DNA from: CAYGUK01 sp964352985
GTDB taxonomy: Bacteria; Pseudomonadota; Gammaproteobacteria; JAHCLG01
Length of the DNA stretch: 42,647 nucleotides
Direction: 5' to 3'
Assembly (NCBI GenBank): GCA_964352985.1
Contig: CAYGUK010000024.1
Coordinates: forward strand, 1 to 42,647
The position numbers were made by a program, and so were the translations under genes. Each line of letters opens with the position of its first letter. Positions within the stretch are counted from its first letter, which is position 1. The notes beneath the pieces were generated by a model. The model saw only the letters and a program-made list of their open reading frames with translations. It searched no databases and was not told the origin of the DNA. Below are positions 8,084 to 16,210 of the stretch, piece by piece.

Positions 8084-9928
8084 ATGGAAAATAGGAATGA
8101 ATTTGATATTCTAAAACACACTATTGAAAAGCTGAGTGAGAGTAAACTATTTTCTTGTCTTCCATCAAGAGTCATTCGAAAAATTGCTTCAAAAGTAGAA
8201 CGTATTTACTTAAATAAAGGCGAAATATTATTCAAACAAGGTAACCCAAGCGATGCATTATTCTACGTATTACGAGGCCATTTATCTGCAACATCAACAT
8301 CGAACAATTCACCGATTACGATTTATAGGGCAACTGACACCATTGGAGAAGTTGCATTTCTTAGTCAATCTCCGCATCAATTAACAGTTATCGCCAAAAG
8401 ACGATGTCGTTTAATTAAAATACCTTGTGAATTATTTAAAGAATTATGCGATAAATACCCTGAATTACATGTCAATCTATCTAAGCAATTAGCGCAAAAT
8501 ATTAATCGATTTTTTAATAAACTCAATAACAGAAATAAATCAATAATCAATGCAAAATCCATACTCATTTTAACTAATAATGTTGAACGAGAGAAAAATG
8601 AGATAGTCACCCACCTAAAGCAATTGATGAATTCTCAGAAAATAGAGTGTGAGTATTTAGATAATAAGGAGTTCGAGCAATTTAGAAGTATAAGACGCAC
8701 AGAAAATGAAATTATTGACTGGATAGAAAATATTGAAAATAGTAATAGACTTACATTTTATTTTATTAATGGTGCTTTAAAAACCGTTTGGTATGATTTT
8801 TGTATACAGCAAATAGAAAGTATCTTTTTATTCATAAACATTGAAGATGACTCACCTAATCTATCTAGAGAAACGCTAAATGTGTTAAATGATCCAGATA
8901 TAATAAATATTCCCCGAGAGATTTGTTTTATTTACAAAACAAAAAATATCATCTCAAATAAAACATCTGAATACTTAAAGCAAAATAATTTTTTTCGCTA
9001 CCATCATGTTTTTATGGATAATGAAAAAGATATTAAACGATTAACTAGATTCTTTTTAGATGAAACAACAGGATTAGTATTAGGTGGTGGCGGACAAAAA
9101 GGTTGGGCACATGTGGGTGTGATGAAGGCCATGTTTGAACATAATCTTGAAGTCGATGCTATAGCAGGAGTAAGCGTTGGCTCTGTGATGGCTGCAATTT
9201 ATTTACAAAGCCGTGATTATCAAGATTTTTATGATCAATCTCAAAGCATGCTAATGGGGAGTAAAAAAGCACTGGGTTTAACTAACATTACCTATCCACA
9301 TACTTCAATATACAGCGGTTCCTATTGCGATAAACTATTAAAAAAATTGTTTGGTTCAAAACTAATCGAAAACATGAAACTCTATTATTATGCTGTTGCA
9401 ACAGATTTAATTACCAAGCAGGCTGTTATCCTAAATCAAGGCCCTCTATGGCGAGCATTGCGAGCCAGTGTTGCCATTCCTTGTCTAGTACCCCCGGTGA
9501 CTGAAAACGGTTATTTACTTGTCGATGGCAGTATCGTAGATAACTTACCCACAGATCTTATGCTTAAAACCTTAGGCAATAATGCCAAAATAATCGCCGT
9601 GGATATTGGTGATTTTAAAATTGAACCAAAACATTATACTTTTCCAACATGTTTGAGCTTAAGCCAATATTTAAGCTATAAATTTAGTTTCAAGAAACTC
9701 GAAACCCTTTTACCTCACTATACCGATATCCTAACGGATGCCGTGATGTTTGGATCGGAAAATAAAACTCGAGAAAATCGAGAAATCGCAGATATTCTTA
9801 TTTGTCCCATTAACAAAAAATATAGCTTTATGAATTGTTTGGATGCCAAAGATGAATTGCTAGAATCAGGCTATACCTCTGCCATGAAGGCATTTGAAGA
9901 GCATGCCAGCCAGCTCTCCACCAAGTAA
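8084..9928 (+). CDS. Cyclic-nucleotide-binding patatin-like phospholipase
   Basis: A 614-residue soluble protein. Residues ~20-145 form a CAP-type cyclic-nucleotide-binding domain, recognisable from GEILFKQGNPSDALFYVLRG and IGEVAFLSQSPHQLTVIAKR. The middle (about 155-325) is a linker domain seen in NTE-like esterases. The patatin domain (about 328-530) has the oxyanion loop GGGGQKG (334-340), the nucleophile Ser364 in GVSVG and the catalytic Asp481 in VDGS. All catalytic residues are present, so it is predicted to be an active lysophospholipase or phospholipase A. A clear ribosome-binding site (AAGGTGA) precedes ATG 8084. No signal peptide; it may act at the inner membrane like bacterial NTE homologues, or be exported by a dedicated system. 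The family is known; the substrate is not. Confidence 0.9.
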   Translation: MENRNEFDILKHTIEKLSESKLFSCLPSRVIRKIASKVERIYLNKGEILFKQGNPSDALFYVLRGHLSATSTSNNSPITIYRATDTIGEVAFLSQSPHQLTVIAKRRCRLIKIPCELFKELCDKYPELHVNLSKQLAQNINRFFNKLNNRNKSIINAKSILILTNNVEREKNEIVTHLKQLMNSQKIECEYLDNKEFEQFRSIRRTENEIIDWIENIENSNRLTFYFINGALKTVWYDFCIQQIESIFLFINIEDDSPNLSRETLNVLNDPDIINIPREICFIYKTKNIISNKTSEYLKQNNFFRYHHVFMDNEKDIKRLTRFFLDETTGLVLGGGGQKGWAHVGVMKAMFEHNLEVDAIAGVSVGSVMAAIYLQSRDYQDFYDQSQSMLMGSKKALGLTNITYPHTSIYSGSYCDKLLKKLFGSKLIENMKLYYYAVATDLITKQAVILNQGPLWRALRASVAIPCLVPPVTENGYLLVDGSIVDNLPTDLMLKTLGNNAKIIAVDIGDFKIEPKHYTFPTCLSLSQYLSYKFSFKKLETLLPHYTDILTDAVMFGSENKTRENREIADILICPINKKYSFMNCLDAKDELLESGYTSAMKAFEEHASQLSTK

Positions 9929-9985
9929 CCCCCACAACTCAAACTAACCCTACTAGCACTTAAACACCATTTAGGGTAAAATACT

Positions 9986-10005
9986 CGACCTTTTGCTTTT
10001 GGTCG
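9986..10005 (+). other. Small stem-loop in the rplY leader
   Basis: CGACC (9986-9990) and GGTCG (10001-10005) can pair around a U-rich ten-base loop, just downstream of a TAAAAT -10-like hexamer (9977-9982). If transcription starts there, the hairpin forms the beginning of the rplY leader. No U-tract follows, so it is not an obvious terminator. A regulatory role is possible but only suggested by position. Confidence 0.25.
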
Positions 10006-10045
10006 CGAAAGTAAAAGATAACTAATTGTTTAATTGGAGAAAATT

Positions 10046-10690
10046 ATGTCTGATAACTTTACTTTAAAAGCTATGGCGCGTAAAGATGTTGGCAAAGGTG
10101 CGAGCCGCCGCCTACGTCGTTGCCAAGATCAATTCCCTGCTATTATTTATGGTTCAAACAAAGAACCCATGATGATTGCGATTGCCCAAAATGTAATGTC
10201 TAAAGCGCTCGAAAATGAAGCCTTTTATTCTCATATTTTAACATTAAATGTCGATGGCAAAACTGAAAAAGTCGTTTTAAAAGATTTACAACGCCATCCA
10301 TATGAACCACGTTTTTTACATGCTGATTTTTTAAGAATTTCAGCCTCTGAAAAAATTACAATGCAAGTGCCTGTTCATGTCGTCGGTGATAACGTTGCAC
10401 CGGGTGTTAAACAAGGTGGTATCGTATCGCATCAAGTCACCAGTCTCGAAATTCGCTGTATGCCGGGTGATTTGCCTGAGTTCATTGAAGTTGATATTTC
10501 AAGTCTTGAACTTGATCATACTGTTCACTTATCTGATCTTACTGCACCACACGGTGTCGAATTCATGGATACAAGTCATGATAATGATCCTGCTATCGCC
10601 GCTATTCATTTACCTCGAGCAGCTAAAATGGATGATGATGAAGTAACGGGTGAAGGTGATGCAGATAAAGAAGCTAATGACAAAGCATAA
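10046..10690 (+). CDS. rplY: 50S ribosomal protein L25 (general stress protein Ctc form)
   Basis: L25 binds 5S rRNA in the large ribosomal subunit. At 214 residues this is the long, two-domain Ctc form rather than the 94-residue E. coli form. The N-terminal RNA-binding part carries RKDVGKGASRRLRR and FPAIIYG; the C-terminal beta domain carries MQVPVHVVG and PHGVEFMD. It ends in a very acidic tail (DDDEVTGEGDADKE). The ATG at 10046 is chosen because GGAGA lies six bases upstream; an in-frame TTG at 10034 lies before that site and is unlikely. It is followed by pth after eight bases, the usual order. In relatives prs lies directly upstream. Confidence 0.95.
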   Translation: MSDNFTLKAMARKDVGKGASRRLRRCQDQFPAIIYGSNKEPMMIAIAQNVMSKALENEAFYSHILTLNVDGKTEKVVLKDLQRHPYEPRFLHADFLRISASEKITMQVPVHVVGDNVAPGVKQGGIVSHQVTSLEIRCMPGDLPEFIEVDISSLELDHTVHLSDLTAPHGVEFMDTSHDNDPAIAAIHLPRAAKMDDDEVTGEGDADKEANDKA

Positions 10691-10698
10691 TTAGCAAT

Positions 10699-11292
10699 AT
10701 GTCTAGCGATCTGCTTTTACAACCGATACGCTTAATTGTGGGCTTGGGTAATCCAGGCCCACAATACGATCAAACACGCCATAATGTTGGATTTTGGTTG
10801 ATTCAACAATTAGCTGAAGAAACCCAAACACCACTCAAAGAAACAATAAAACTAAAAGGCACGCATGGCAAAGCAAACCTCAATAACCAAGATGTTCATT
10901 TGTTAATGCCTAATACCTTTATGAATTTAAGTGGACAAGCGGTCATCGCTACTGCGCTTTATTACAAAATAAAACCTCAAGAAATATTAATCGTTCACGA
11001 CGAATTAGATTTAGACGTGGGCACAGTTCGTTTCAAACCCAATGGCGGTCATGGTGGCCATAATGGCTTACGTAATATTATTGCATTGTTAAAAACCAAC
11101 GATTTTTTACGTTTACGTCTTGGTATCGGTCGTCCACCAGGAAAGCAGCAAGGTGTCGACTACGTTTTAAACCGCCCAAATAAATCTGATCAAGAAAAAA
11201 TTGAAGATGCCATTGCCAAAGCAATATCACTTATCCCATTAGTCGTCACAGGCGAACATGAAAAAGCAATGCAATTACTTCACACTAAATAA
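10699..11292 (+). CDS. pth: Peptidyl-tRNA hydrolase
   Basis: Pth frees tRNA from peptidyl-tRNAs that drop off the ribosome. The 197-residue protein has the family's active-site residues: N18 in GLGNPGPQY, catalytic H28 in TRHNVGF, N76 in TFMNLSG, D101 in HDELDL and N122 in GGHGGHNGLRN. It starts eight bases after the rplY stop without a strong ribosome-binding site of its own, which suggests translational coupling to rplY. ychF follows 11 bases after its stop. Confidence 0.96.
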   Translation: MSSDLLLQPIRLIVGLGNPGPQYDQTRHNVGFWLIQQLAEETQTPLKETIKLKGTHGKANLNNQDVHLLMPNTFMNLSGQAVIATALYYKIKPQEILIVHDELDLDVGTVRFKPNGGHGGHNGLRNIIALLKTNDFLRLRLGIGRPPGKQQGVDYVLNRPNKSDQEKIEDAIAKAISLIPLVVTGEHEKAMQLLHTK

Positions 11293-11303
11293 AGGAAAAC
11301 TCT

Positions 11304-12395
11304 ATGGGAATTAAATGCGGAATAGTTGGCTTACCAAACGTTGGTAAATCTACTTTATTTAATGCCTTAACCAATGCTGGAATTGAAGCAGCCAATTATC
11401 CTTTTTGTACTATCGATCCTAATGTTGGCATTGTTGCGGTTCCTGATCCTAGATTAAATAAAATTTCTGAGCTTGTTAAACCCAAGCAAACCATTCCAAC
11501 CACCATGGAGTTTGTCGACATCGCCGGACTTTGCAAAGGCGCATCACAAGGTGAAGGCTTAGGGAATAAATTTTTAGCCAATATTCGTGAAACACATGCG
11601 ATTGCTCATGTTGTGCGTTGCTTTGAAAATGATGACATCACGCATGTCGAGGGTTCGATTGATCCCAAGCGTGATATCGATGTTATCCAAACTGAATTAT
11701 GTCTTGCTGATTTAGATACAGTAGAAAAAGCCATTCTTAAAGCAGCTAAAAATTCTCGTGGTGGTGACAAAAAAAGTATTGCTGAAAAAAACTTACTCGA
11801 AAAAGTCAAAGCACATTTAGATCAAGTACAACCTGTTCGTGCAATGAACTTTGATGAAGCAGAAATAGACTTTATCAAACCATTACATTTATTAACCATC
11901 AAACCCACTTTATATATTGCGAATGTGAATGAAGATGGCTTTACCAATAATCCTTATTTAGACATCGTCAACCAAATCGCCCAAACCGAAAATGCCAATG
12001 TTGTCGTTGTTTGTTGTGCAATAGAAGCAGAAATAGCACAGCTCGAAGATGAAGAGAAAATCGATTTCCTTAACGAATTAGGTTTAACTGAACCTGGCTT
12101 AAATCGTGTGATCAATTCGGGTTATGATTTACTTGGTTTACAAACTTATTTCACCGCCGGTGAAAAAGAAGTTCGCGCGTGGACAGTGAAAAAAGGTGCC
12201 ACTGCACCGCAAGCAGCAGGCGTCATCCATACCGACTTTGAAAAAGGCTTTATCCGAGCGGAAATCACTGCTTATGACGATTTTATTACTTATAAAGGTG
12301 AGCATGGTGCGAAAGACGCTGGCAAATGGCGGTTAGAAGGCAAAGATTATATTATGCAAGATGGTGATGTAGTTCACTTTAGATTTAATGTCTAA
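11304..12395 (+). CDS. ychF: Redox-regulated ATPase YchF (Obg-like family)
   Basis: YchF is a ribosome-associated P-loop nucleotidase of the OBG/HAS-GTPase group. At 363 residues it has the family's normal length. The P-loop GLPNVGKS lies at 9-16, the switch region DIAGLCKGAS at 72-81, and the base-specificity motif is NVNE (207-210) instead of NKxD, which is why the family prefers ATP. The C-terminal ~80 residues form the TGS domain, ending GKDYIMQDGDVVHFRFNV. A good ribosome-binding site (AAAGGAAA) precedes the ATG. It closes the rplY-pth-ychF unit. Confidence 0.96.
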   Translation: MGIKCGIVGLPNVGKSTLFNALTNAGIEAANYPFCTIDPNVGIVAVPDPRLNKISELVKPKQTIPTTMEFVDIAGLCKGASQGEGLGNKFLANIRETHAIAHVVRCFENDDITHVEGSIDPKRDIDVIQTELCLADLDTVEKAILKAAKNSRGGDKKSIAEKNLLEKVKAHLDQVQPVRAMNFDEAEIDFIKPLHLLTIKPTLYIANVNEDGFTNNPYLDIVNQIAQTENANVVVVCCAIEAEIAQLEDEEKIDFLNELGLTEPGLNRVINSGYDLLGLQTYFTAGEKEVRAWTVKKGATAPQAAGVIHTDFEKGFIRAEITAYDDFITYKGEHGAKDAGKWRLEGKDYIMQDGDVVHFRFNV

Positions 12396-12503
12396 TCTCG
12401 CATAAAAATAATAGCATTTACCCTGGTATTTACACACTAATTGCAGTATTTAACAATTTATTCGATATGTTATGATTTAGAAAACATAATAATTAGGAAT
12501 TTT

Positions 12504-12962
12504 ATGAAAAAATATATCCCAATCATTCTACTTGTTTTAACTTATAATACAATTTTTGCGAAAACCATTCACAAAATTGTTCAAGTTAATTTAGATGATA
12601 TTAAAGCCTATTATTTTAATAGCAACCGAGATAAGAAAGATGATATACATTGCCAACAGGCATTAAGCGCTTTACCACATCAAGTTTATGTCGATTATTC
12701 AATTAACACTATTACCCTACAAGAAACGGCAACGCTTGCTTATGAATTTACGCCTGTTGCGTTACACTCAGACGGTGTTACAAGTAAATATCAATTTACT
12801 TCTGATGGTGTTGGCGATCACTTAAGTCATATTGATTTAAAACGAGTTGGATTTTCTGTGTCGAAAAATTTTGTAACGAATAATGCGTATTTACTATTTG
12901 AAAAATCGATCAACCCAACTTATCGTTGTGTTTTAAGTAGCCCTGGTTTCGGTGGTTTATAA
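12504..12962 (+). CDS. Small exported protein, function unknown
   Basis: The ATG at 12504 has AGGAAT six bases upstream, so it is preferred over an in-frame start at 12441. The protein is 152 residues with a clear signal peptide (MKKYIPIILLVLTYNTIFA). The mature part is mostly beta-like, with two cysteines, one early (DIHCQQAL) and one near the end (YRCVLSS), that could form a disulphide. I do not recognise the family. It stands alone after ychF and is closed by a terminator shared with the convergent L,D-transpeptidase gene. Confidence 0.7.
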   Translation: MKKYIPIILLVLTYNTIFAKTIHKIVQVNLDDIKAYYFNSNRDKKDDIHCQQALSALPHQVYVDYSINTITLQETATLAYEFTPVALHSDGVTSKYQFTSDGVGDHLSHIDLKRVGFSVSKNFVTNNAYLLFEKSINPTYRCVLSSPGFGGL

Positions 12963-12969
12963 AAATTAC

Positions 12970-13002
12970 GGAATTAGCCGCTATCCCTAGACGGCTAATT
13001 CC
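12970..13002 (-). terminator. Terminator of the L,D-transpeptidase gene
   Basis: An 11-bp perfect stem, GGAATTAGCCG (12970-12980) with CGGCTAATTCC (12992-13002), and an 11-base loop. On the minus strand it is followed within four bases by TTTTT (rc of 12961-12966), a good intrinsic terminator for the gene at 13020-13616. It lies seven bases after the stop of the convergent plus-strand gene and probably ends that transcript as well. Confidence 0.75.
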
Positions 13003-13019
13003 TCGCTGATCCTTGCGTA

Positions 13020-13616
13020 TTACATCCTATATCCAGTAACTTCAACTGACGTTCCAACATTAATAAAGTTTTGATGTAACCAATGAGCATCTTGTGGTGT
13101 CACACGAATACAGCCATGGCTTGCTGGGTAGTTTGGTACGTGTGGTGAACCATGAATCGCATAGCCACCATTAAAATGCATGCAATACGGCATTGCTGCT
13201 CCACCAGTCCCCAAAGGATATTTACTCGATTTGCATGCTGCATTTCCTTTTTTGTAAACTCTAAATTTACCTTGAGGTGTGCGACACGAACGTCCCACAT
13301 CAGCACACCAGAGTTTACCGCCTGATGCTCTACCGGTACGAACTAAATTCCCATTTTTATCATAAGCAGCCCATTGACTAAGCGCTGGTGAAAATACGAA
13401 AACTTTATTACCCGTTGCTTCGCGTTTTCCAGGAAAACCACGATAACCAAGATGGTGTCGACGAGCGAACGTTATTTTATCGCTATTGGCTTTTTGATTA
13501 ATTACCGTTTGCACATCCACACATTTATATGTTTCACACATTGCTTTTTGATTTGCAAAAGCATTACCCATTAATAAAGCACACAACGCAGTAAGCGTCA
13601 TCGTCAAACTCTTCAT
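13020..13616 (-). CDS. Exported L,D-transpeptidase (YkuD domain)
   Basis: YkuD-domain enzymes make 3-3 cross-links in peptidoglycan or attach proteins to it. The 198-residue protein has a signal peptide (MKSLTMTLTALCALLMGNAFA) and a single catalytic domain from about 70. The active-site block is complete: H155 in YAIHGSP, then SHGCIRV with H167 and nucleophile C169. The start ATG has GAGGGGAAA upstream. Extra cysteines (27, 32, 104, 111, 128, 145) suggest disulphides in the periplasm. There is no LysM or other anchoring domain. It is a single-gene unit, divergent from 13806 and ended by the hairpin at 12970-13002. Confidence 0.92.
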   Translation of the reverse strand: MKSLTMTLTALCALLMGNAFANQKAMCETYKCVDVQTVINQKANSDKITFARRHHLGYRGFPGKREATGNKVFVFSPALSQWAAYDKNGNLVRTGRASGGKLWCADVGRSCRTPQGKFRVYKKGNAACKSSKYPLGTGGAAMPYCMHFNGGYAIHGSPHVPNYPASHGCIRVTPQDAHWLHQNFINVGTSVEVTGYRM

Positions 13617-13763
13617 ATCAAATTTCCCCTCACTATCTTGTTAGATTAATTACTATCATTTCTAGGAAAATATAGACCAAGATTACGTGCTTATCAGATT
13701 GTCATACAATTTTTTTTAAATTTTTAAAATAAGTGATTCTTCCAGCAAGAAAAATATTTTCGA

Positions 13764-13774
13764 CTATACTTTTG
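13764..13774 (+). promoter_or_regulatory. Sigma-S-like -10 element of the 13806 gene
   Basis: CTATACTTTTG carries the hexamer TATACT (13765-13770), preceded by GA and C as in RpoS promoters. No -35 hexamer is visible. The predicted start near 13777 leaves a leader of about 29 bases that includes the ribosome-binding site GAGAGGAAAA. Confidence 0.45.
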
Positions 13775-13805
13775 TTATGTTGACAAATTCGAGAGGAAAA
13801 CTTGC

Positions 13806-14069
13806 ATGAGAAAAACAGTAAAAACAGCCATTGTCTTTTGTGCATTTTTATTCACTTGTTCTATCTATGCTTCCGATTTAACTGCAGATCAAATTATAGA
13901 TTCACAGAAAACGAATCAACAAGAAACCTATGAACAACTCTACGAAAACTGTGTGCAAACTATTTGTCAATTAGGCACAGGTGAAGAATCTGAAAGTGCC
14001 AATTGCACTCAAGACTGTGCCAAGCAAGCTAAAGATCAAGCTGCCGTACAAAATTCTGAAAGACGCTAG
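13806..14069 (+). CDS. Small exported protein with paired cysteine motifs
   Basis: An 87-residue protein with a signal peptide (MRKTVKTAIVFCAFLFTCSIYA). The mature ~65 residues are polar and helical, with cysteines at 49, 54, 67 and 71 (C-x4-C then C-x3-C). Such paired spacing on two helices would fit a disulphide-bonded helical hairpin in the periplasm. No family is recognised. GAGAGGAAAA lies ahead of ATG 13806. An RpoS-like promoter element precedes it, so it may be a stationary-phase or stress protein; that is inference. Confidence 0.65.
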   Translation: MRKTVKTAIVFCAFLFTCSIYASDLTADQIIDSQKTNQQETYEQLYENCVQTICQLGTGEESESANCTQDCAKQAKDQAAVQNSERR

Positions 14070-14126
14070 ATCTTCTGAGCACTTCTGCTAGACTATCCCC
14101 TTTTGTTTTAATGAAGGTGGATTATG

Positions 14127-15317
14127 ATGGTAATTGCTCCAAAAGTTCGTGGATTTATTTGCACTACAGCGCATCCAACAGGATGCGAACAACACGTAAA
14201 ACAACAAGCACAATATGTTGCAAACCAACCGTCGATTAAAGGCCCCAAAAATGTATTAATTATTGGTAGCTCTACCGGCTATGGCTTGGCCAGTCGTATA
14301 GTTGCAAGTGTAGCAGCAAAAGCAAAGACGCTTGGTGTCGCATTTGAAAAACCCGCAAGTGGCAAACGCACAGCAAGTGCTGGATGGTATAATACTGCCG
14401 CTGTTGAAAACATTGCTAAAGAACAGCAAGTTTATGCCAAGAGCATAAATGGTGATGCCTTTTCTGATGAAATAAAACAACAAGCCATCGACTTAATAAA
14501 AAAAGATTTAGGTAAAATTGATTTAATCATTTATAGCTTGGCTTCACCAAGACGCATTGATCCAGAAAGTGGCGAAGCTTATTCATCTGTTTTAAAAACC
14601 ACAAGCGAACCCTTTCACAGCAAAACCGTTAACCCAATCACCGGTGAAATTTCTGAAGTCGATATCGATATCGCCAATCAAGACGAAATTAATCACACTG
14701 TCAAAGTCATGGGGGGTGAAGATTGGATGCGTTGGATCACCGCATTAAAAAATGCCGATGTCTTAGCAGAAGGTGTAAAAACCGTTGCTTATTCTTATAT
14801 CGGCCCCAAAATTACTTATCCTATTTATCGCGAAGGTTCGATTGGCCGTGCGAAATCTCATCTAGAACAAACTGCACATGAATTAACAAAACAATTACAA
14901 GATTTAAATGGTGAAGCGTATATTTCAGTAAATAAAGCCGTTGTCACGCAATCAAGCGCTGCGATTCCTGTCGTGCCACTTTATATTTCATTGCTTTTTA
15001 AAATCATGAAAGAAAAAAATATTCATGAAGATTGTATCGAACAAATGTATCGATTATTTCATGATAAATTATATCATGGCGATAATATCGAAACAGATGA
15101 TCAAGGTTTAATAAGATTAGACGATTTAGAAATGCGTGATGATGTGCAAAATGAAATTGTGTCACTATGGCAACAAGCCACTACTGAAAACTTACCTTCA
15201 ATTTCCGATATCCAAGGATATCGTCATGCGTTTTATCAATTATTTGGTTTTGGCTTGTCAGACATTAACTACGATGAAGAAGTTAACCCTGAAGTGGCAA
15301 TCAGTTCCATTGATTAG
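14127..15317 (+). CDS. fabV: Enoyl-[acyl-carrier-protein] reductase FabV
   Basis: FabV carries out the last reduction of each fatty-acid elongation cycle using NAD(P)H; this form is generally resistant to triclosan. The family start MxIxPxVRGFICTTAHPxGCE is plain. Other motifs are the nucleotide-binding GSSTGYGLASR, the segment SLASPRR, and the catalytic Y-x8-K pair (YREGSIGRAK, residues 234 and 243 from this start). The length of 396 residues is normal. ATG 14127 is preferred because it aligns with the family N-terminus and has the better gap to AGGTGG; ATG 14124 is one codon upstream. The 3' end overlaps the convergent fpr gene by four bases, with no terminator between. No fabI is visible here. 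Confidence 0.95.
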   Translation: MVIAPKVRGFICTTAHPTGCEQHVKQQAQYVANQPSIKGPKNVLIIGSSTGYGLASRIVASVAAKAKTLGVAFEKPASGKRTASAGWYNTAAVENIAKEQQVYAKSINGDAFSDEIKQQAIDLIKKDLGKIDLIIYSLASPRRIDPESGEAYSSVLKTTSEPFHSKTVNPITGEISEVDIDIANQDEINHTVKVMGGEDWMRWITALKNADVLAEGVKTVAYSYIGPKITYPIYREGSIGRAKSHLEQTAHELTKQLQDLNGEAYISVNKAVVTQSSAAIPVVPLYISLLFKIMKEKNIHEDCIEQMYRLFHDKLYHGDNIETDDQGLIRLDDLEMRDDVQNEIVSLWQQATTENLPSISDIQGYRHAFYQLFGFGLSDINYDEEVNPEVAISSID

Positions 15318-16033
15318 CCATTAGAAATATATTTTTCGCGTCTCACATTAGCAGGTAAAAAACCCTGCTCTTTGAGCGCGTTAAATGTATCGTCAATCAT
15401 GTTGGGATTTCCACATAAATAAACTATATCATTATCAGGATTTGGTTTTAAATCTTGTAATTTATTTTGCACATAACCTTTATATTCATGTTGAGAAAGC
15501 TGAGATTCACCTTCCCGTGAAAAACAGGCAAAATATTGAAAATTTTTATTGGCGTTCGCATATGTTAAAAAATCATCAGCATAAAGCGCGTCAGGTCGAT
15601 AACGACTTCCTGCAATAACAATGACTTCTCGATATTGATGAAAATCACGAAGCATCGCCCGATAAGGCGTGATCCCAGTACCCGTGGCAATTAAAATCAA
15701 TCGTTTATCCATTTCATCACGCAATAATAACCGACCATAAGGACCAGACGCAGTTAAAATATCGCCGTCTTGCACACTGGAAAAAATACCAGTGGCCAAT
15801 CCCCCCTCAACATAAGAAACCGCAATTTCAATTTCTGATTTATCATTATTCATACTACCCACAGAGTAGCTTCTCATAATAGGCTTACCACCCCGTTCAA
15901 AATGAAAATTAATAAATTGCCCAGCTTGATAATTAAACGCTTGACCATCATCTCGCTTAAAAGCCAAATGTCTGACGCTATCGGTCAACATGGATGACCA
16001 AACTAATTTACAAGGAAATGTCTTAATTGGCAT
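15314..16033 (-). CDS. fpr: Ferredoxin/flavodoxin-NADP(+) reductase
   Basis: A 239-residue FAD enzyme that passes electrons between NADPH and ferredoxin or flavodoxin. The FAD-binding motif RSYS is at 54-57, the isoalloxazine segment SGPYGRLLL near 96-104, the NADP-binding GTGITPYRAML at 118-128 and the CGNPNMI motif follows further on. The C-terminus REKYISNG is typical of bacterial Fpr. No 2Fe-2S domain is fused. The gene is single and convergent with fabV, whose stop it overlaps. Related flavin or benzoate-type reductases share the fold, so the partner is inferred. Confidence 0.88.
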   Translation of the reverse strand: MPIKTFPCKLVWSSMLTDSVRHLAFKRDDGQAFNYQAGQFINFHFERGGKPIMRSYSVGSMNNDKSEIEIAVSYVEGGLATGIFSSVQDGDILTASGPYGRLLLRDEMDKRLILIATGTGITPYRAMLRDFHQYREVIVIAGSRYRPDALYADDFLTYANANKNFQYFACFSREGESQLSQHEYKGYVQNKLQDLKPNPDNDIVYLCGNPNMIDDTFNALKEQGFLPANVRREKYISNG

Positions 16034-16171
16034 AACTTTCCACTCAATATTCTAAAGCTGCTCAGTATAATGTGATCGAATCCATTTGCCAAATCAAGTA
16101 ATTAAGTTTATCTCACCAATTATCAACTAGTTAGAGTTAAGTCATTAAGTTCGCATATCAACAAGCAACTA

Positions 16172-16182
16172 CTATACTTAAG
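16172..16182 (+). promoter_or_regulatory. Sigma-S-like promoter of the histidine kinase gene
   Basis: CTATACTTAAG is an almost perfect RpoS extended -10 (TATACT at 16173-16178). A -35-like TTCGCA lies 17 bases upstream (16150-16155, 4 of 6). The start would be near 16185, about 26 bases before the GTG start codon. Confidence 0.5.
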
Positions 16183-16210
16183 GGGGTAGCCATAGAAGCA
16201 AGGCATCAGC

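Noticed and set aside
10377..10646. An 89-codon frame inside rplY on the same strand
   Set aside because: It overlaps a well-conserved ribosomal protein gene completely and has no translation signal of its own; a shadow frame.
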